From positions 62,001 through 126,000 of the forward strand of contig NZ_FTOA01000003.1 in NCBI RefSeq assembly GCF_900156605.1: DNA of 64,000 nucleotides. The letters run 5' to 3'. Positions 37,313 through 46,987 of the stretch are shown piece after piece (position 1 is the stretch's first letter; each line of letters begins with the position of its first letter). The notes beneath the pieces are model-generated. The model did not search any database. It was not told where the DNA came from and saw nothing but the letters and a program-made list of their open reading frames with translations. This DNA is from Insolitispirillum peregrinum (GTDB lineage: Bacteria > Pseudomonadota > Alphaproteobacteria > Rhodospirillales > Rhodospirillaceae). The position numbers and the translations under genes were made by a program.

Positions 37313-37337
37313 CCGCCCCGGTTGTGAGCCGGGGCGG
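37313..37337 (+). terminator. GC hairpin after fdhE
   Basis: CCGCCCCGG and CCGGGGCGG form a 9-bp stem with a 7-nt loop. There is no immediate T-run; a GTTTT follows about 17 bp later. It may end fdhE transcription before glgB. Confidence 0.5.
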
Positions 37338-37431
37338 TGCGGGGTCTTGCGCGCTGTTTTCAACAGGTTATCCCTGCGCAGGGTCTGTTGCCGCCATGCC
37401 ATGCCTTTTTGTGATGTAAGGAACACCAGCA

Positions 37432-39705
37432 ATGTCGCGTCCCCTCAACCCCGAGCAGATCGCTTCCCTGGTCTTTGGTGACGCTTGCGACCCTTTCTCC
37501 CTGCTGGGCCTGCATGCCGATCCGACCACCCATAACTGGCAACTGTGCGTCTTTGATCCCCACGCCGAGGCCATCGAGATGGTGGACCCGCGCGGCGGCA
37601 TGGTGGCCCGTCTGCGCCAACTGGACGTTGACGGCGAGACCGCCGATGACCAGCACCCCGGCTGTGGCGTGTGGGTGGCGCGCGGGCCGCTGACCGCGCT
37701 GAAGGGGCTGAATGGCCGCTACAAGCTGCGCCTGCACCGGCATGGCTCCAGCCGGGATGTCGAAGACCCCTATCGTTTCGGTCCCTATCTGGGGGAACTG
37801 GATTGCCACCTGCTGGCCGAGGGCAACCACTGGCGGGCCTATGAAAAGCTGGGTGCCCATCCGGTGACGGTCGATGGCGTTGCCGGGACCGCCTTTGCCG
37901 TCTGGGCTCCGAATGCCCGCCGGGTGTCGGTGGTGGGTGACTTCAACGGCTGGGATGGCCGGATTCATCCGATGCGCCTGCGCTCCGATTGCGGGGTATG
38001 GGAAATCTTTGTGCCGGATGTGGCTGCCGGTGCCTTGTACAAGTTCGAAATCAAGGCCGCCGACGGCACCCTGTTGCCGCTGAAGTTTGACCCCTGCGCC
38101 TTTTATGCCGAACAGCGCCCGGCAACCGCCTCGGTGGTGCACGGCCTGAGAGATTTTGCCTGGAACGACAGCGAGTGGCTGAAGCAGCGCCAGAAGGGTG
38201 GCGCGCAACTGGCCGAGCCGATGAGCATCTATGAGGTGCATCTGGGATCGTGGCGGCGACGCAGTGACGAAGGCAACCGTTTCCTGACCTACCGCGAGCT
38301 GGCCGCCGAGCTGGTGCCCTATGTCAAAAGCCTGGGCTTTACCCATATCGAGCTGCTGCCGATTCACGAACACCCGTTTGACGGCTCGTGGGGCTATCAG
38401 CCGATTGGCCTGTATGCCCCAACCAGCCGCTTTGGCACCCCGGACGACTTCAAGGCGTTTGTCGATGCCTGCCATCAGGCCGGGCTGGGGGTGATCATCG
38501 ACTGGGTGCCGGGCCATTTCCCCAAGGACACCCACGGACTGGTACAGTTCGATGGTACTCATTTGTATGAGCACGCCGACCCGCGTCAGGGCGAGCACAT
38601 GGATTGGGGCACGCTGATTTACAACTTTGGCCGTACCGAAGTGCGGAACTTCCTGATTGCCAACGCGCTGTACTGGATTGACCAGTTCCATATCGACGGC
38701 CTGCGCGTCGATGCGGTGGCGTCGATGCTGTACCTCGACTATTCGCGCAAGTATGGAGAGTGGGTGCCGAACCACCACGGCGGCAACGAAAACCTCGAAG
38801 CTGTCGAGTTCCTCAAGCGTCTGAACGAAGTGGTCTACAGCGAGGGCTTTGGGGCGATCACCATTGCCGAGGAAAGCACCTCGTGGCCGATGGTGTCGCG
38901 ACCGACCTATCTGGGCGGGCTGGGATTTGGCTATAAATGGAACATGGGCTGGATGCATGACACCCTGACCTATTTCTCCAAGGATCCGATCCACCGCCGC
39001 TTCCACCACAACCAACTGACCTTTGGCTTGCTGTACGCCTTTAGTGAAAACTTCTGCCTGCCGCTGTCGCATGATGAAGTGGTCCATGGCAAGGGCAGCC
39101 TGTATGGCCGGATGGCCGGTGATCCGTGGCAGAAACTGGCCAACCTGCGCGCTTACTTCGCCTTCATGTGGGCGCATCCGGGCAAAAAGCTGCTGTTCAT
39201 GGGCGGCGAGTTGGCCCAGCCGGACGAATGGAACTTTGACGACTCCCTGCCGTGGGGCCTGCTGGCTGAAACCGGCCATGCCGGAATGCAGCGGCTGGTG
39301 GCGGTGCTGAACCACGGCTACACCGCTTTGCCGGCGCTGTACGAGCAGGACTTTGACCATAACGGCTTTGCCTGGATTGATTGCCAGGATTCTGACAACT
39401 CGGTGATTTCGTGGGCGCGCTTCCCCCGTAGTGCAGGGGCCAGGCCGGTGGTGGTGATCTGCAACCTTACCCCGGTGGTGCGGCAGGAGTACCGCATCGG
39501 CCTGCCGCGCGGCGGGCGGTGGGAATGCCTGCTCAACACCGACGATGCCGCCTATGGCGGCAGTGGTGTGCGCTGCATCGGGGCCCGCGATGCCGATGGC
39601 CGTGAAGTGATCCACAGCGACGACATTCCGTTCCATGGCCAGTCGGTGTCGATCAGCCTGACCCTGCCGCCGCTGGCAACGGTATGGCTGTCGCCAGCGG
39701 ATTAG
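37432..39705 (+). CDS. glgB: 1,4-alpha-glucan branching enzyme
   Basis: A 757-aa GlgB that forms alpha-1,6 branches in glycogen. It has an N-terminal branching-enzyme domain, then CBM48 ([21 protein letters not shown]), the GH13 barrel and a C-terminal all-beta domain. The catalytic nucleophile is D427 in [17 protein letters not shown] and the acid/base is E480 in [11 protein letters not shown], 53 residues apart as in E. coli. [12 protein letters not shown] carries the transition-state His/Asp. ATG 37432 has AAGGA upstream. No other glycogen gene is nearby. The TAG stop lies at the very edge of a family 1 repeat. Confidence 0.97.
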   Translation: MSRPLNPEQIASLVFGDACDPFSLLGLHADPTTHNWQLCVFDPHAEAIEMVDPRGGMVARLRQLDVDGETADDQHPGCGVWVARGPLTALKGLNGRYKLRLHRHGSSRDVEDPYRFGPYLGELDCHLLAEGNHWRAYEKLGAHPVTVDGVAGTAFAVWAPNARRVSVVGDFNGWDGRIHPMRLRSDCGVWEIFVPDVAAGALYKFEIKAADGTLLPLKFDPCAFYAEQRPATASVVHGLRDFAWNDSEWLKQRQKGGAQLAEPMSIYEVHLGSWRRRSDEGNRFLTYRELAAELVPYVKSLGFTHIELLPIHEHPFDGSWGYQPIGLYAPTSRFGTPDDFKAFVDACHQAGLGVIIDWVPGHFPKDTHGLVQFDGTHLYEHADPRQGEHMDWGTLIYNFGRTEVRNFLIANALYWIDQFHIDGLRVDAVASMLYLDYSRKYGEWVPNHHGGNENLEAVEFLKRLNEVVYSEGFGAITIAEESTSWPMVSRPTYLGGLGFGYKWNMGWMHDTLTYFSKDPIHRRFHHNQLTFGLLYAFSENFCLPLSHDEVVHGKGSLYGRMAGDPWQKLANLRAYFAFMWAHPGKKLLFMGGELAQPDEWNFDDSLPWGLLAETGHAGMQRLVAVLNHGYTALPALYEQDFDHNGFAWIDCQDSDNSVISWARFPRSAGARPVVVICNLTPVVRQEYRIGLPRGGRWECLLNTDDAAYGGSGVRCIGARDADGREVIHSDDIPFHGQSVSISLTLPPLATVWLSPAD

Positions 39706-39808
39706 AGCATTGTGCGGAAAGTGGGAACCGGTTTTCGCAACAACAATGCGACAGAATAAAAGGTTAGATCAGCGTGCCTGCGTCAGATTTGACGCACGCT
39801 GATCCAAG
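39704..39808 (+). repeat. Family 1 repeat, full-length copy after glgB
   Basis: Same two-module structure as the 2829 copy: AGAGCATTGTGCGGAAAGTG, the AACCGGTTTTCGC core and CAATGCG, then arms GGTTAGATCAGCG and CGCTGATCCAA. Its first bases form part of the glgB stop codon. Confidence 0.88.
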
Positions 39809-39827
39809 AGGAGGGAAAGGCTGGATC

Positions 39828-40008
39828 ATGGAGCGCTGCTCCACACCTCGCTGGGGCCAGTCGGCCCCAGACCCCATTCCTTTGATCATAAAAGAAAAAA
39901 ATGGGGGCCCGGGGGCATCGCCCCCAAGTGAACGGTCGGGGCCTCAGGCCCCGAGCAGGTTCGGGTGGCAGCCTGCTCTTGTTTTCAAACTGTCGTGTCC
40001 TGTGGTCC
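39828..40008 (+). repeat. Family 2 mosaic repeat, longest copy
   Basis: Nested palindromes run from TGGAGCGCTGCTCCA through GGGGCC/GGCCCC, CCCCATT/AATGGGG, GGGGGCATCGCCCCC and GGGGCCTCAGGCCCC to AGCAGG/CCTGCT, ending with AACTGTCGTGTCCTGTGG. It fills the gap between glgB and the convergent marR-like gene. Confidence 0.78.
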
Positions 40009-40011
40009 CGT

Positions 40012-40419
40012 TCACACCAGACGGCGCAACAGGCTGGCCAACTGCTGGCGTTCATCCGCGCTCAGCCCGGCCAGCAACTGCGTTCCGACCTCGGCGCGCA
40101 GGGTGCGGAGGGTGGCGAACAGGGTTTCGCCATCGGGAGTCAGGAACAGGCTCTGACTGCGGCGGTCGTCGGGATTGGGGCGGCGGTCGATCAGACCGCG
40201 TTCGTCCAGCTCTTTCAGAACCCGCGCTATCTGTGCCTTGTCGCGTCCGGTCTGCTCGATCAGCGCGCTGGCCGGAATGCCGGGATGCCGTCCGATGATG
40301 GCCACCGTTTTTGCCTGAAACGGCGGAATGTCGTGGGTGTCACGTAGCAAGGCCGCACGCAGGGTGCTGCGGAAACGGTGGCTGAGCGCCCCCAGCAGGT
40401 CGGCAATATCCTCGGACAT
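40012..40419 (-). CDS. MarR family transcriptional regulator
   Basis: A 135-aa winged-helix regulator. The recognition region is IPASALIEQTGRDKAQIARVLKELDERGLI, with the wing in RRPNPDDRRSQSLFLTPDG. It starts 8 bp after the large MBL/cNMP/hemerythrin gene on the same strand, so the two are probably co-transcribed and the regulator may control that gene. The effector is unknown. Confidence 0.9.
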   Translation of the reverse strand: MSEDIADLLGALSHRFRSTLRAALLRDTHDIPPFQAKTVAIIGRHPGIPASALIEQTGRDKAQIARVLKELDERGLIDRRPNPDDRRSQSLFLTPDGETLFATLRTLRAEVGTQLLAGLSADERQQLASLLRRLV

Positions 40420-40427
40420 CGTTCGCC

Positions 40428-43037
40428 TTACAGAATGTATTCACCCGCCGACGAGATGAAGCGCACATAGCGGGAATCTTCGCGGAAGATATGCCCCAGA
40501 ACCTGGGCGTGGATATAGTGGTGAAAGGCGGTGACATCAAATTGCCCGGTGTTCAGGACATGATGGCGGATATCGTTCAGTTCGTCCTGTAACGCCACAT
40601 GCATGCGCCGATGGTCGGCGATTTCCTTGTACCCGAGCGCACCCAGCATGTCTTCTTCGGTCATGAAGTGCTGACGGCTATAGCCTGCCAGATCGTCCAG
40701 CGCCTGCAGCAACGAATCCGTGTTGTGGTTCTGGGCGTGGCGGGCCACCTGACTGGCCAGCTCCAGCAGGTGTTGATGCTGGCGGTCCATGGCCGGGACG
40801 CCGATGGTGTAGTCTGCCAGCCACGGAAAGGCGTCGCCATCACCGCGCGGCGTGGCCAGCAGGGTCATCCGGCGGTTATGCAGCTCCATCATTTTCCAGC
40901 GGGTGACCGGAATGTCGCGCATCAGCTCGCCGGGAATGGCCAGAACTTCGGTATCGGCCATCGCGATGTAGCGGCAAAAGGGCGGAGCCCCAAACAGCAC
41001 GCGGGAAACGCCGATCACGCCGCCGTCTCCCAACTCTTCGATGACGGTCTTGTCGGTCACCATGCGGACGCAGCCACGCTTGATCAGCAGCAGCTCGTCG
41101 TATTCGTGGATGTTGATTTCCTGTCCGGCCCGGTAGGACGCCGGACGGCAGGCGGTGGCAATGCGGGTTTCGGCCATAGATGACAGGTGTTCCCCCAGCA
41201 ACCAGGTGCGGTTGAAGAACCGTCGCATCGAGGCCATGCGCTGAACCCGCTGGTCCAGCCCGTTGTGGGCCACAAAGGTCGCGTACAAGGCACCGGGCAG
41301 AACCAGCGCGGTCACAAAGCTGGCGGCACGGACGGTTTCCTGCGCCGGACTGGCGGTCAGCACCGGCAATTCACCGACCATCGCCCCGGCGGTCAGGGCG
41401 GCACCGTGTTCATGGTGCGAGGCAATGGATTCCACAATCCCGGTCAGGATCAGGTACACCTTGTCCACCGTGTGGCCGTCCCGGATCAGGATCGTTTCGG
41501 GGTTGATGACCTCCAGCGGATGGTTCAGCAGGATGCGTAGCTGGTGCTCGGGGACTTCGGGGAAATACTGCGCCAGATAGGATCGTGCCAGTCGCAACGG
41601 GTATTCCTGCAGGGCCGGAATCAGCACGTCAACGGTGCCAAACGGAGCCCCCGAGCCGATTTCCTTTTCGTCAAGCGTCAGGTCCCGGGCGGTGTGGGCC
41701 AGAATGATCCGCCCGGAGCCATCGGTACGGAAGTCATTGGCATCGCCGTGGATCAGGCCGCCGCCGATATCGACTTTTTTCAGGTCTGCCGGTTCAAGGT
41801 AGTGCTGTTTGATGGTTTGCGCCCATTCGGCGCTGATGCCCGGACGCCGCGGGTCATCGGTGACCATCTGGTCAATCACCTGAAACGACGAGATGTCGGC
41901 ATAATGGGCATAGGTCTTCCAGCCGTTTTCCCACAGGGCACGAAACTGCAGGATGGTGGTTTCGACCGGATGGGGCGAGAACAGCGGGCGGACTTCCAGG
42001 CCTTCGATATCATTCCATGTATCAAGGGCCAGGTCGTGGACATCAAAGAAATCGTCGAAGGCACTGATATCGGTTCCCATCAGGGCCGCCAGTTTATGGG
42101 CCACCGACGCCCGTACCGACGGGGTGGCGTAATAGCGGACCCGGTGGTCTGCCCGCACCAGCGTGGTCAGACCGGCAAAGTGGTCATCGTGACAGTGGGT
42201 ATGGAAAATGCCGTCGATCTCGTGGATGCCAATCCCCAGCGCCCGCAGGACAAATTGCAGGTTCGGGCCAGTGTCAATCAGGAAGATCCGCCCCTGAAAC
42301 ATCAGGATGGATCCCATTGCCGGGCGGTGCACGTCCCAACCGTCGCCGTCACCGGAATGGACCACGGCAAAATATTCTCGCCGCAAGTTACGATAGCCAA
42401 GGCGGAACGGAGCCTGATAGACCCGGCCATCGGCCAGGTTGAGGTCAAGGGTGATGCGCTGGCCGTCATGGCTGATTTCAAACAGGTTGACGTCAAGGCG
42501 GCGGATCATCACGCCCTTGGCAATGTCAATCGGTTCGTTGTCCAGCACCCGCACATCCAGCAAGTCCGATGGCTGGGAAATGCGGCCAAAGGCAAAGGAC
42601 AGCTTGATGCGCATCCAGTCGCGGGCGATGGCGGGGGCGACGCCGGTGGCTTCGATTTCATCCTGCGAGGTCAGGCCATAGTTGCCGCGATGGATATAGT
42701 CCATCTGGGCCTTGATCTGGTCCTGCCGTCCGATCAGGATCGGTTTGGCCCCGGTGTTGTTCGGGTGGCCGGGCAACAGCATGCCCTGACGATACAGCAT
42801 CTGCAGGACCGGAAATTCGGCCAGATTGCTGAATTCGCCGCCTTGCAGCGGCAGGTCGGACAACAGAATGGCGTTCGGGCCGCTTTCCGTGACCACACCC
42901 TTGCTTTCAACCCGACGGATCAGGCCGCGCTGTTTCAGGTGCTTGACCGCATCGGCGGGGCAACCGCACAGGATTTTCAGGCCGGCGGCGGGAATGTCGA
43001 CCCAGTAAACCCCGGTAGTTACCTCGATCACTTCCAT
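40428..43037 (-). CDS. MBL-fold / double cNMP-binding / hemerythrin fusion protein
   Basis: An 869-aa soluble multidomain protein. Residues about 1-190 are uncharacterised. About 200-480 is a metallo-beta-lactamase-like domain with THCHDDHFAGL (HxHxDH) and later metal-ligand candidates in GLIHGDAND and ILAHTARD. About 500-610 and 615-730 are two cyclic-nucleotide-binding-like domains (INPETILIRDGHTVDKVYLILTG region; YRAGQEINIHEYDELLLIKRG region). About 740-869 is a bacteriohemerythrin with diiron ligands in DRQHQHLLEL, SRQHFMTEEDML, DHRRMHVAL and HIFREDSRY. It suggests O2 or NO sensing or detoxification coupled to nucleotide binding and hydrolysis. No membrane segment. A marR gene follows in the operon. 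Confidence 0.88.
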   Translation of the reverse strand: MEVIEVTTGVYWVDIPAAGLKILCGCPADAVKHLKQRGLIRRVESKGVVTESGPNAILLSDLPLQGGEFSNLAEFPVLQMLYRQGMLLPGHPNNTGAKPILIGRQDQIKAQMDYIHRGNYGLTSQDEIEATGVAPAIARDWMRIKLSFAFGRISQPSDLLDVRVLDNEPIDIAKGVMIRRLDVNLFEISHDGQRITLDLNLADGRVYQAPFRLGYRNLRREYFAVVHSGDGDGWDVHRPAMGSILMFQGRIFLIDTGPNLQFVLRALGIGIHEIDGIFHTHCHDDHFAGLTTLVRADHRVRYYATPSVRASVAHKLAALMGTDISAFDDFFDVHDLALDTWNDIEGLEVRPLFSPHPVETTILQFRALWENGWKTYAHYADISSFQVIDQMVTDDPRRPGISAEWAQTIKQHYLEPADLKKVDIGGGLIHGDANDFRTDGSGRIILAHTARDLTLDEKEIGSGAPFGTVDVLIPALQEYPLRLARSYLAQYFPEVPEHQLRILLNHPLEVINPETILIRDGHTVDKVYLILTGIVESIASHHEHGAALTAGAMVGELPVLTASPAQETVRAASFVTALVLPGALYATFVAHNGLDQRVQRMASMRRFFNRTWLLGEHLSSMAETRIATACRPASYRAGQEINIHEYDELLLIKRGCVRMVTDKTVIEELGDGGVIGVSRVLFGAPPFCRYIAMADTEVLAIPGELMRDIPVTRWKMMELHNRRMTLLATPRGDGDAFPWLADYTIGVPAMDRQHQHLLELASQVARHAQNHNTDSLLQALDDLAGYSRQHFMTEEDMLGALGYKEIADHRRMHVALQDELNDIRHHVLNTGQFDVTAFHHYIHAQVLGHIFREDSRYVRFISSAGEYIL

Positions 43038-43116
43038 GACCGTTCCCTTTGCCCCGTGCGTGGATGATCCCGAGTATCACGCGCCAGAGGGGAAAAGACA
43101 ACGGATCAAAGCACCT

Positions 43117-43155
43117 GAAAAACAAAGGGGGATGCTCCGTTACAGAGCATCCCCC
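43117..43155 (-). terminator. Intrinsic terminator of asd
   Basis: On the minus strand, an 11-bp stem (GGGGGATGCTC and its complement, 7-nt loop) is followed by TTTGTTTTT. It lies 35 bp after the asd stop and separates it from the large fusion gene. Confidence 0.9.
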
Positions 43156-43190
43156 CGCGTCTTTGCACCCCTGTTCTCCGTGGCGGGAGA

Positions 43191-44225
43191 TCAGGCGGCG
43201 ACGGTCCGCTGTTCCAGAACCACCTCGGCGATCTGCACCGCGTTCAGGGCCGCGCCCTTCAGCAGCTGGTCGCCGCAGACGAAGAATTCCAGACCATGGT
43301 CGCCGAACACCAGGTTCTGGCGGATACGGCCCACTTCGACGTCATACTTGCCCGAGGCGTTCAGCGGCATCGGATAGACCTTGGCGGCCGGATCATCGAC
43401 CACCTTCACCCCGGCAGCCTTTGACAGGATGGCGCGGGCTTCGTCGGGCGAGCACGGACGTTCGGTTTCGATCACCGCGGTTTCAGCATGGGCGCGCGAG
43501 GTCGGGATGCGGACGGCGGTGCAGGACAGCGCAAGATCGGGCAGACCCATGATCTTGCGGCTTTCCCAGGTGACCTTCATCTCTTCCTTGGTATAGCCGT
43601 TGTCCTGGAACACGTCGATGTGCGGGATCAGGTTGAACGGCAGCGGATGGGCGAACACCTTGTTGGCGGCAACACCGGTATCCAGATAGGCGCGGGCCTG
43701 GTCTTCCAGTTCGGCCATCCCTTCGGCCCCGGCGCCCGAAGCCGCCTGATAGGTCGACACCAGCACCTTCTTCAGGCCATAGGCCTGATGCAGCGGCCAC
43801 AGGGCCACGGCCAGAATGGCGGTGGTGCAGTTCGGGTTGGCAATGATGCGGGCGTCGCCGACGTCCTGCGGGTTGATCTCGGGGATCACCAGCGGCTTGT
43901 CGGCGTCGTAGCGGAAGGCCGAGGAGTTGTCGATGACGGTGACACCTTTGGCTGCCAGCTGCGGGGCGTATTCCTTGGCAAAATCACCCGACACCGCCAT
44001 CAGGGCGATATCGCATTCGGCCACGGCGTCCACGCTGAAGGCTTCGATGGTCTTGCTGCCGTAGGAAGTCTCCAGAGTTTTGCCTGCGCTACGTTCGGAC
44101 GCGAACAGCCGCAGTTCGGAGAGCGGGAACGCGCGATCGTGCAGCACGTTCACCATTTCCTTGCCCACGGCTCCGGTGACACCAATGACGGCGACCTTAG
44201 GACCAGAAGCCACGTATTCAGCCAT
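43191..44225 (-). CDS. asd: Aspartate-semialdehyde dehydrogenase
   Basis: A 344-aa enzyme of lysine, threonine and methionine synthesis (aspartyl phosphate to aspartate semialdehyde, NADPH). N-terminal VIGVTGAVGKEMV binds NADP. The catalytic Cys is in IANPNCTTAILAVAL; substrate residues are in YQAASGAGAEGMAEL, and the C-terminal AVRIPTSRAHAETAVIE carries the active-site His. It is monocistronic, with its own terminator. Confidence 0.97.
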   Translation of the reverse strand: MAEYVASGPKVAVIGVTGAVGKEMVNVLHDRAFPLSELRLFASERSAGKTLETSYGSKTIEAFSVDAVAECDIALMAVSGDFAKEYAPQLAAKGVTVIDNSSAFRYDADKPLVIPEINPQDVGDARIIANPNCTTAILAVALWPLHQAYGLKKVLVSTYQAASGAGAEGMAELEDQARAYLDTGVAANKVFAHPLPFNLIPHIDVFQDNGYTKEEMKVTWESRKIMGLPDLALSCTAVRIPTSRAHAETAVIETERPCSPDEARAILSKAAGVKVVDDPAAKVYPMPLNASGKYDVEVGRIRQNLVFGDHGLEFFVCGDQLLKGAALNAVQIAEVVLEQRTVAA

Positions 44226-44607
44226 AATAATGTACTTCCCATCTATCGGGTTGTTAACGAGGACGAACGTTATATCAGAGTGCGGCGATGATTTGAACTG
44301 TAACCAAACACCTTTCTACAGATTCTGTATCATCCGGAGCCGTGAGCGCAAAAGTGGGAACCGGTTTTGCGCGCCATCACTGCGGCACACCAAAAGGTTA
44401 GACCTGAGTGCCCGCGTCAGGTTTAACGCATGCTGGTCGGCTCCGGGAGGGGATTCTGGTGCATAATCGGGTGTCCGCATGTGACAAAAGTCTGGTCTTT
44501 CTTTTACTGAAGGGCTGGCATGCGATATTATTCGTAACAATTTTATCTTTCTTGTGGTTATTTGAGCAGAGGGCAGTACGCCTCTTCCTTGCCTGCGAGT
44601 CAGTCCG
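44226..44607. other. Gene-free region upstream of asd and the 106-aa gene
   Basis: It contains a diverged family 1 repeat (44338-44445) and divergent promoter space. From about 44500 an AT-rich patch (ATTATTCGTAACAATTTTAT) precedes the small gene at 44608. Nothing else is recognisable. Confidence 0.5.
44338..44445 (+). repeat. Family 1 repeat, diverged copy
   Basis: It has GAGCGCAAAAGTGGGAACCG, GGTTTTGCGC and CACTGCGG, then the second module GGTTAGACCTGAGTGC and TTTAACGCATGCTGGTC. Arms are less perfect than in the 2829 and 39704 copies, so it is probably older. Confidence 0.75.
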
Positions 44608-44928
44608 ATGCCGATAGAAATCCGCCGCCTGCTGTTCTCAAACGAAGAAATGTGCGCCGTCCTGAGCACCTTTATCAATTCGACCAAGACACATGTCGAG
44701 CCAGGTCAAGTGATCAGTGTACAGATTGCACAGAAAGATCCCATTCTTCTGCGTTGTACGCTGGCGACCAAAGGCGGTCGTCAGGCTGGCGAGGAGCTGG
44801 AAGGGGTGTTTGTCTGTGCCGCCATTTTGTCATGGTGCATGAAAAACAGTATTCCCCTTGCCAGAAAAGCCAGAAAACAGGTGCGGGTGACGCAGGATGG
44901 CCGAATCGCTCTGGACAGTACGTTGTAG
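44608..44928 (+). CDS. Conserved-looking small hypothetical protein, 106 aa
   Basis: A soluble protein of unknown function. It starts MPIEIRRLLFSNEEMCAVL, has a beta-rich middle (PGQVISVQIAQKDPILLRCTL) and a C-terminus ending IPLARKARKQVRVTQDGRIALD. Composition and codon use fit a real alphaproteobacterial gene. ATG 44608 has only a weak upstream purine stretch. It ends 3 bp from the convergent P-type ATPase gene. I recognise no domain. Confidence 0.65.
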   Translation: MPIEIRRLLFSNEEMCAVLSTFINSTKTHVEPGQVISVQIAQKDPILLRCTLATKGGRQAGEELEGVFVCAAILSWCMKNSIPLARKARKQVRVTQDGRIALDSTL

Positions 44929-44931
44929 CGG

Positions 44932-46911
44932 TCACAGGCGGAGACGCAACAGGCGCAAGGCGTTGGCGGTGACCAGAACCGTCGCGCCGGTATCGGCCAG
45001 AACCGCAGGCCACAGGCCGGTGACCCCGGCAACCGTCAGCACCAGAAACACCCCTTTCAGCCCCAGCGCCAGCGCCACATTCTGGTAAATGGTCCGCAGG
45101 GTCTGGCGTGACAGGCTGATCATGGCGGCAATGTCGCCAACCCGCCCGTGCAGGCTGGCGGCGTCGGCGGTTTCGAGGGCGACGTCGGTCGCCGCCCCCA
45201 TGGCAATGCCGACATGGGCGGCGGCCAGTCCGGGGGCATCATTGATACCATCCCCGACCTTGGCCACCCGCTCGCCCGCCGCCTGTCGTTGTTCGATCAG
45301 GTGCATCTTGTCGGTGGGCAGCAAGTCGGCATGGACAGCAATCCCCAGCGCAGAGCCGACCCGTTCGGCGGCGGCCTGATGGTCGCCGGTCAGCATCATC
45401 ATGGAAATGCCCCGCCGGGCCAGTGCCGCCACACCCTCTTTTGCATCGGGGCGCAGGCTGTCTTCGGCGGCAAAAACGGCCCAGACGACGCCGGCGCAGA
45501 CCAGCAGCGAGACCGATTTGCCCTGCTGGCGGAACTGTTCGGCCTGCGGCGGGACCACAAGGCCGGGCCAGTGGTCCTGTGCGGCGGCGATCCCGCCCAG
45601 AAAGACCTCCTGATCCTGCCAGCGGGCCAGCATACCCTTGCCGCCCAGCGTCCGGCTGTCGGTGACCGGGACGGCGGAAACCTGTTGCTCCTGCACGGCG
45701 TCGATGATGGCCAGCGCAACAGGATGAGAGGCTTCCTGTGCCATCCCGGCCGCCAGCGCCAGCACTTCGGCCGGAGAGTCCCGCAGGCACAGCAGATCGC
45801 TGACCCGGGGTGTTCCGTTGGTCAGGGTGCCGGTCTTGTCAAAGGCGACAGTGGTGACTTGCCCCAAAGCCTCCAGCACCGCACCGCCCTTCATCAGCAA
45901 TCCATGGCGGGCACCGACCGACAAGCCAGAGGCAATCGCCGCCGGGGTCGAAATCACCAGAGCACACGGGCAGCCGATCAGCAACACCGCCAGACCACGG
46001 TAAATCCACGTTTGCCAGTCACCGTCGAACAGCAGCGGAGGCGTCAGGGCAACCACGGCCGCCCCCGCCACCACCAGCGGCGTGTACAGGCGTGCGAAGC
46101 GCTCGGTAAAGCGGGCGACCGGCGCTTTTTGGCGCTGGGCCTGCTGGACCACCGCGACAATCCGCGCCAGCGTGGTCTGGCCGGGGTCCTGCGTAACCCG
46201 CAGGCGCAGCGTCCCGTCCAGAGCGATGGTCCCGGCAAAGACGGCATCGCCGGTGCTTTTGTGGCGGGGTTGGCTTTCGCCGGTCAGGGCAGCCTCGTTG
46301 ATGGTGCTGTCGCCGCTGATCACCTCGCCATCGACCGGAATGCGGTCGCCCGCCCGCACCTGTACCACGTCACCGACATGCACCTGATCGGCGGGACGCA
46401 GGATCAGGCTGCCATCGGGGGCTTCGCAGCGGGCTTCACTGGGCAGCAAGGCGGCCAGAGCCCGAATCCCGGCCTGTGCCCGGCGGCTGGCCAGTCCCTC
46501 GAGGGCTTCGCCGATCTGAAACAGAAAGATGACCGCGGCGGCTTCTTCGCTGGCCCCGATCAAAACCGCGCCAATGGTGGCCACCAGCATCAGGGTTTCG
46601 ATGGAAAAGACCTGCCCGCGCCGCAGGCCGGCCAGCGCATGACGGGCAATGGGCAGGATACAGACGGCAATCACCGGCCAGAAAATCCAGTGGTGCAGCG
46701 CAGGCCATTGCCACGATGCTCCATAGGCCAGCAACAAGGCAGCCCCGGTCAGCACGATCAGGCGCGATTGCGACAGCCAGCCTCCGGTACCGTGATCATG
46801 GCCGTGATCATCATGTCCATGATCATGGTGTGGTTCGGTGTGGGCCGGAGCGTGCGAGGCATGGCACCCACAGCCTCCGCAGCCTGATGAAGCCTGATGA
46901 TGGGTGGACAT
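44932..46911 (-). CDS. Zn/Cd/Pb-type P1B ATPase
   Basis: A 659-aa metal exporter. Instead of a classical HMA domain the N-terminus has a Cys/His cluster (SGCGGCGCHASH) and a His-rich stretch (HHDHGHDDHGHDHG). Core motifs are all present: GESQP in the actuator domain, CPC in LLIGCPCALVIST, phosphorylation DKTGTLTNG, SHPVALAII and GDGINDAPGLAAA. The CPC motif plus the divergent MerR-type regulator points to Zn2+, Cd2+ or Pb2+ export. Its promoter has the long 19-bp spacer of MerR-activated genes. Confidence 0.95.
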   Translation of the reverse strand: MSTHHQASSGCGGCGCHASHAPAHTEPHHDHGHDDHGHDHGTGGWLSQSRLIVLTGAALLLAYGASWQWPALHHWIFWPVIAVCILPIARHALAGLRRGQVFSIETLMLVATIGAVLIGASEEAAAVIFLFQIGEALEGLASRRAQAGIRALAALLPSEARCEAPDGSLILRPADQVHVGDVVQVRAGDRIPVDGEVISGDSTINEAALTGESQPRHKSTGDAVFAGTIALDGTLRLRVTQDPGQTTLARIVAVVQQAQRQKAPVARFTERFARLYTPLVVAGAAVVALTPPLLFDGDWQTWIYRGLAVLLIGCPCALVISTPAAIASGLSVGARHGLLMKGGAVLEALGQVTTVAFDKTGTLTNGTPRVSDLLCLRDSPAEVLALAAGMAQEASHPVALAIIDAVQEQQVSAVPVTDSRTLGGKGMLARWQDQEVFLGGIAAAQDHWPGLVVPPQAEQFRQQGKSVSLLVCAGVVWAVFAAEDSLRPDAKEGVAALARRGISMMMLTGDHQAAAERVGSALGIAVHADLLPTDKMHLIEQRQAAGERVAKVGDGINDAPGLAAAHVGIAMGAATDVALETADAASLHGRVGDIAAMISLSRQTLRTIYQNVALALGLKGVFLVLTVAGVTGLWPAVLADTGATVLVTANALRLLRLRL

Positions 46912-46945
46912 GGCGCACTCCTCGACGAACTGAATCCTTTAGCGT

Positions 46946-46976
46946 AGGCTAAAAGCTCCAGTCACTAGAGGATCAA
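46946..46976 (-). promoter_or_regulatory. MerR-type promoter/operator of the P-ATPase gene
   Basis: On the minus strand: -35 TTGATC, a 19-bp spacer holding the dyad CTCTAGT-G-ACTGGAG (46956-46970), and -10 TAGCCT. The over-long spacer with a centred dyad is diagnostic of MerR-family activation (CadR/PbrR/ZntR). The P-ATPase ATG lies 35 bp beyond the -10. Confidence 0.85.
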
Positions 46977-46987
46977 GAGGCTTTGTG

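Noticed and set aside
37360..39636. A 758-codon minus-strand open frame opposite glgB
   Set aside because: glgB has all catalytic residues on the plus strand; the opposite frame has no recognisable domain.
39783..40055. Open frames across the repeat cluster after glgB
   Set aside because: The translations simply follow the family 2 palindromes and recur, altered, at other copies; they have no ribosome-binding sites.
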